A DNA stretch of 64,000 nucleotides from CBDANO01 sp965197665 (GTDB taxonomy: Bacteria; Chloroflexota; Dehalococcoidia; Lucifugimonadales; UBA3495). Both the position numbers and the translations under genes were made by a program. Shown here piece after piece: positions 62,688 to 64,000 of the stretch. Every line of letters begins with the position of its first letter. Positions within the stretch are counted from its first letter, which is position 1. The notes beneath the pieces were generated by a model, which saw only the letters and a list, made by a program, of their open reading frames with translations, was not told the origin of the DNA and ran no database searches. The stretch covers positions 62,001 through 126,000 of the forward strand of contig CBDANO010000002.1 of the NCBI GenBank assembly GCA_965197665.1. Reading direction: 5' to 3'.

Positions 62688-62867
62688 ATGCTATTATTTT
62701 CGTTCAATATTAAAAAGGTCTGGCGTCCTGTGGGGGTCCTGCTTCTGGGCCCAACAGCCGGCGTGGCATATTTTTTCGTCGTGAATGTGTTAAAAATGAA
62801 TAAGCAAAAACCGGTGGAACACCGGCGTTCCCCGGATGTTTTCGCCGTAGCCGGGTTAGCGGTGTAA
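62688..62867 (+). CDS. Possible small membrane protein (59 residues)
   Basis: The frame MLLFSFNIKKVWRPVGVLLL includes one hydrophobic segment (VGVLLLGPTAGVAYFFVVNV) followed by a basic tail. It stops 2 bp before a good terminator, which favours a real gene. The ribosome-binding site is weak and I know no homologue. Confidence 0.35.
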   Translation: MLLFSFNIKKVWRPVGVLLLGPTAGVAYFFVVNVLKMNKQKPVEHRRSPDVFAVAGLAV

Positions 62868-62869
62868 TA

Positions 62870-62892
62870 GCCGTCGGGCCGGCGGCCTTTTT
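62870..62892 (+). terminator. Rho-independent terminator
   Basis: Stem GCCGTC/GGCGGC with a 5-nt GGGCC loop followed by C and five T. It is placed right after the small frame. Confidence 0.65.
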
Positions 62893-63085
62893 GGGCGGCG
62901 CAGGGCGCGATCGGTGCTGAACGGAGCGTAAACCCGCGAGACGACGTAGCAGGTCTACGGAGAAGTTGGTTCTGGGTGGTCTTGTCCGGTAGTCTCACCC
63001 GAATAAGGTCACCACGTAAAGAAACGGAATCGGGAGCGGTGCGGCAAGGGGGGCAATAATCGTAACCCTTAAGGAGACATGCGCG

Positions 63086-63424
63086 ATGGGGATTGAAACG
63101 GAGCGGCGAGGGAGTACCTTAATCCTAAAAGCGGATGGACGGGTCGACGGCGCCAATGCCCGTGAGTTTCAGAGTGACGTAGAGGCTGCCATAGAAGCTA
63201 ATGAGCGCGCCGTAGTCATGGATATGGAGCATCTGTCATACATCAGCAGCGCGGGCCTGCGGGTGATTCTGTTGACGGCCAAAACGTTGCGAGACCAAGA
63301 CACGAAATTTGCCCTCTGTTCTCTTTCGGAATCGATACAAGAGGTCTTCGAGATAAGCGGTTTCGACAAGATCATTTCCATCCACCCTTCTCAGGCCGAC
63401 GCCCTGGCCGCATTCAGCGACTGA
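63086..63424 (+). CDS. STAS-domain anti-anti-sigma factor (RsbV/SpoIIAA-like)
   Basis: A 112-residue single STAS domain: LILKADGRVDGANAREFQSD, VVMDMEHLSYISSAGLRVIL with the phospho-acceptor serine in the SSAGL motif (about 54-58), and a C-terminal helix FEISGFDKIISIH. It binds an anti-sigma kinase in partner-switching control; phosphorylation of the serine turns it off. ATG 63086 follows AAGGAG. A response-regulator gene begins 117 bp downstream, so the two may belong to one stress-signalling operon. Confidence 0.9.
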   Translation: MGIETERRGSTLILKADGRVDGANAREFQSDVEAAIEANERAVVMDMEHLSYISSAGLRVILLTAKTLRDQDTKFALCSLSESIQEVFEISGFDKIISIHPSQADALAAFSD

Positions 63425-63541
63425 CAAAGCCCGGCGATCAACTCCGCTCCAGGCTCTTCACAATCGCCCACGGCGGGGACTCCTAGGCGCTTACCTTGCC
63501 TGGGTCAGAATTCGGCAAACGGGAGGTAGAAGCGGCCCCGG

Positions 63542-64000
63542 ATGACATCGATGGAAGAGACTTACAAGATTTTGGTCGTCGATGACGAGCCGGACCTCGA
63601 ACCCCTCATGCTGCAACGTATGCGGCGGGATATCCGGGCGGGCCGCTATCGGTTCGTCTTCGCCCAAAACGGCGTTGAGGCTTTGGAGAAGCTAAGCCAA
63701 GACGACGAGATCGATATGGTGCTCTCGGACATCAACATGCCCCAGATGGACGGTCTCACCCTGCTGGAGCAGATACCCAAGGTGGACCCCAACATCCGCT
63801 CGGTAATAATTTCCGCCTACGGCGATATGAAGAACATACGCACGGCCATGAACCGCGGCGCCTTCGACTTCGTCACCAAACCCGTTGATTTTGAAGACTT
63901 GAAAGTAACAATCGACCGGACGCTGCGCAACATGGCCGAATGGCGCGAGGCCCTCCTGTCTCGCGACAAGCTGGTGGCCCTGCAAAACGAGTTGGACGTG
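63542..64000 (+). CDS. Response regulator, 3' end outside window
   Basis: The visible 153 residues contain a complete receiver domain: acidic pair in VVDDEPD, phospho-acceptor Asp63 in LSDINMPQMDG, Thr/Ser in VIISAYGD and Lys in TKPVDFEDL, followed by a helical linker starting LKVTIDRTLRNMAEWREALL. The coiled-coil-like linker suggests an output domain such as PP2C phosphatase or a cyclase; it is cut off here. ATG 63542 or ATG 63551 may be the start; GGGAGG lies at 63521. Next to the STAS protein it fits a partner-switching pathway. Confidence 0.88.
   Translation, partial: MTSMEETYKILVVDDEPDLEPLMLQRMRRDIRAGRYRFVFAQNGVEALEKLSQDDEIDMVLSDINMPQMDGLTLLEQIPKVDPNIRSVIISAYGDMKNIRTAMNRGAFDFVTKPVDFEDLKVTIDRTLRNMAEWREALLSRDKLVALQNELDV

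Larger units (their letters stand above)
62388..63085. other. Intergenic region, about 700 bp
   Basis: Contains a diverged copy of the palindrome at 62584-62610, a possible small membrane protein (62688-62867) and a Rho-independent terminator. Nothing else is recognised. Confidence 0.55.

Noticed and set aside
62663..62998. Minus-strand frame opposite the small membrane frame
   Set aside because: Spans the terminator hairpin, lacks a ribosome-binding site and has no recognisable motif.

Overview
The window is a 64 kb, GC-rich bacterial segment that is best read as an accessory-rich stretch of an uncultured Chloroflexota genome, probably Dehalococcoidia/SAR202-like. This assignment is inference. 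It rests on a Gram-positive/Chloroflexi-type LexA box (GAAC-N4-GTTC), an ImuB-DUF6504-DnaE2 cassette, catabolic genes (Baeyer-Villiger monooxygenase, MmgE/PrpD, MetE-like protein, PPOX-type flavoprotein) and many host-association-type repeat lipoproteins. No rRNA, tRNA or CRISPR array was recognised.

Layout. 1-8.5 kb: catabolic genes, mostly on the minus strand (VOC protein, MmgE/PrpD, MetE-like enzyme, citrate synthase, Baeyer-Villiger monooxygenase, alpha/beta hydrolase) with one plus-strand 2-hydroxyacid dehydrogenase. 9-10.4 kb: a remnant insertion sequence, a small repeat protein and a DUF1028 protein. 10.5-15.3 kb: an SOS mutagenesis operon with a sigma70-like promoter whose spacer holds a perfect LexA box. 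15.3-16.5 kb: an IS630 element inserted exactly at the dnaE2 stop codon. 16.5-22.4 kb: small lipoproteins, a nucleoside deoxyribosyltransferase, a SIMPL lipoprotein and a chimeric pair of broken genes. 22.7-41.2 kb: an all-minus-strand island of large secreted lipoproteins (LRR, GLUG, fibronectin III, ankyrin, META, TolB-like propeller, zinc-protease motifs), broken up by IS110, IS1182 and IS3 elements and a MITE-like repeat. 42.5-53.7 kb: a defence island with type I restriction-modification (hsdR, hsdS, hsdM), a RelE-like toxin-antitoxin pair, an AbiEi/DUF6088 protein and a HEPN-STAND-TPR protein. 53.7-55.9 kb: a decayed IS630 copy with an IS5-family element nested in it. 55.9-60.5 kb: an integrative element with P-loop ATPase, zinc-ribbon/HTH protein, AlpA-like excisionase and tyrosine recombinase. 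60.6-64 kb: housekeeping-like genes (formate/nitrite transporter, GPP34 protein split by an in-frame amber codon, STAS anti-anti-sigma factor, response regulator cut by the window end).

How the parts relate. The left genes suggest oxidation of organic or propionate-type carbon. The lipoprotein island looks like a cell-surface interaction or degradation repertoire, with linkers built of DNA repeats that can slip; one gene is currently out of frame. The defence island and integrative element sit among the same insertion-sequence ends that recur at several sites, so repeated IS3/IS630 activity probably assembled and eroded the region. The most promising poorly described items are the HEPN-STAND-TPR protein, the lipoprotein island, and a conserved ~60-bp intergenic motif found upstream of three unrelated minus-strand genes.
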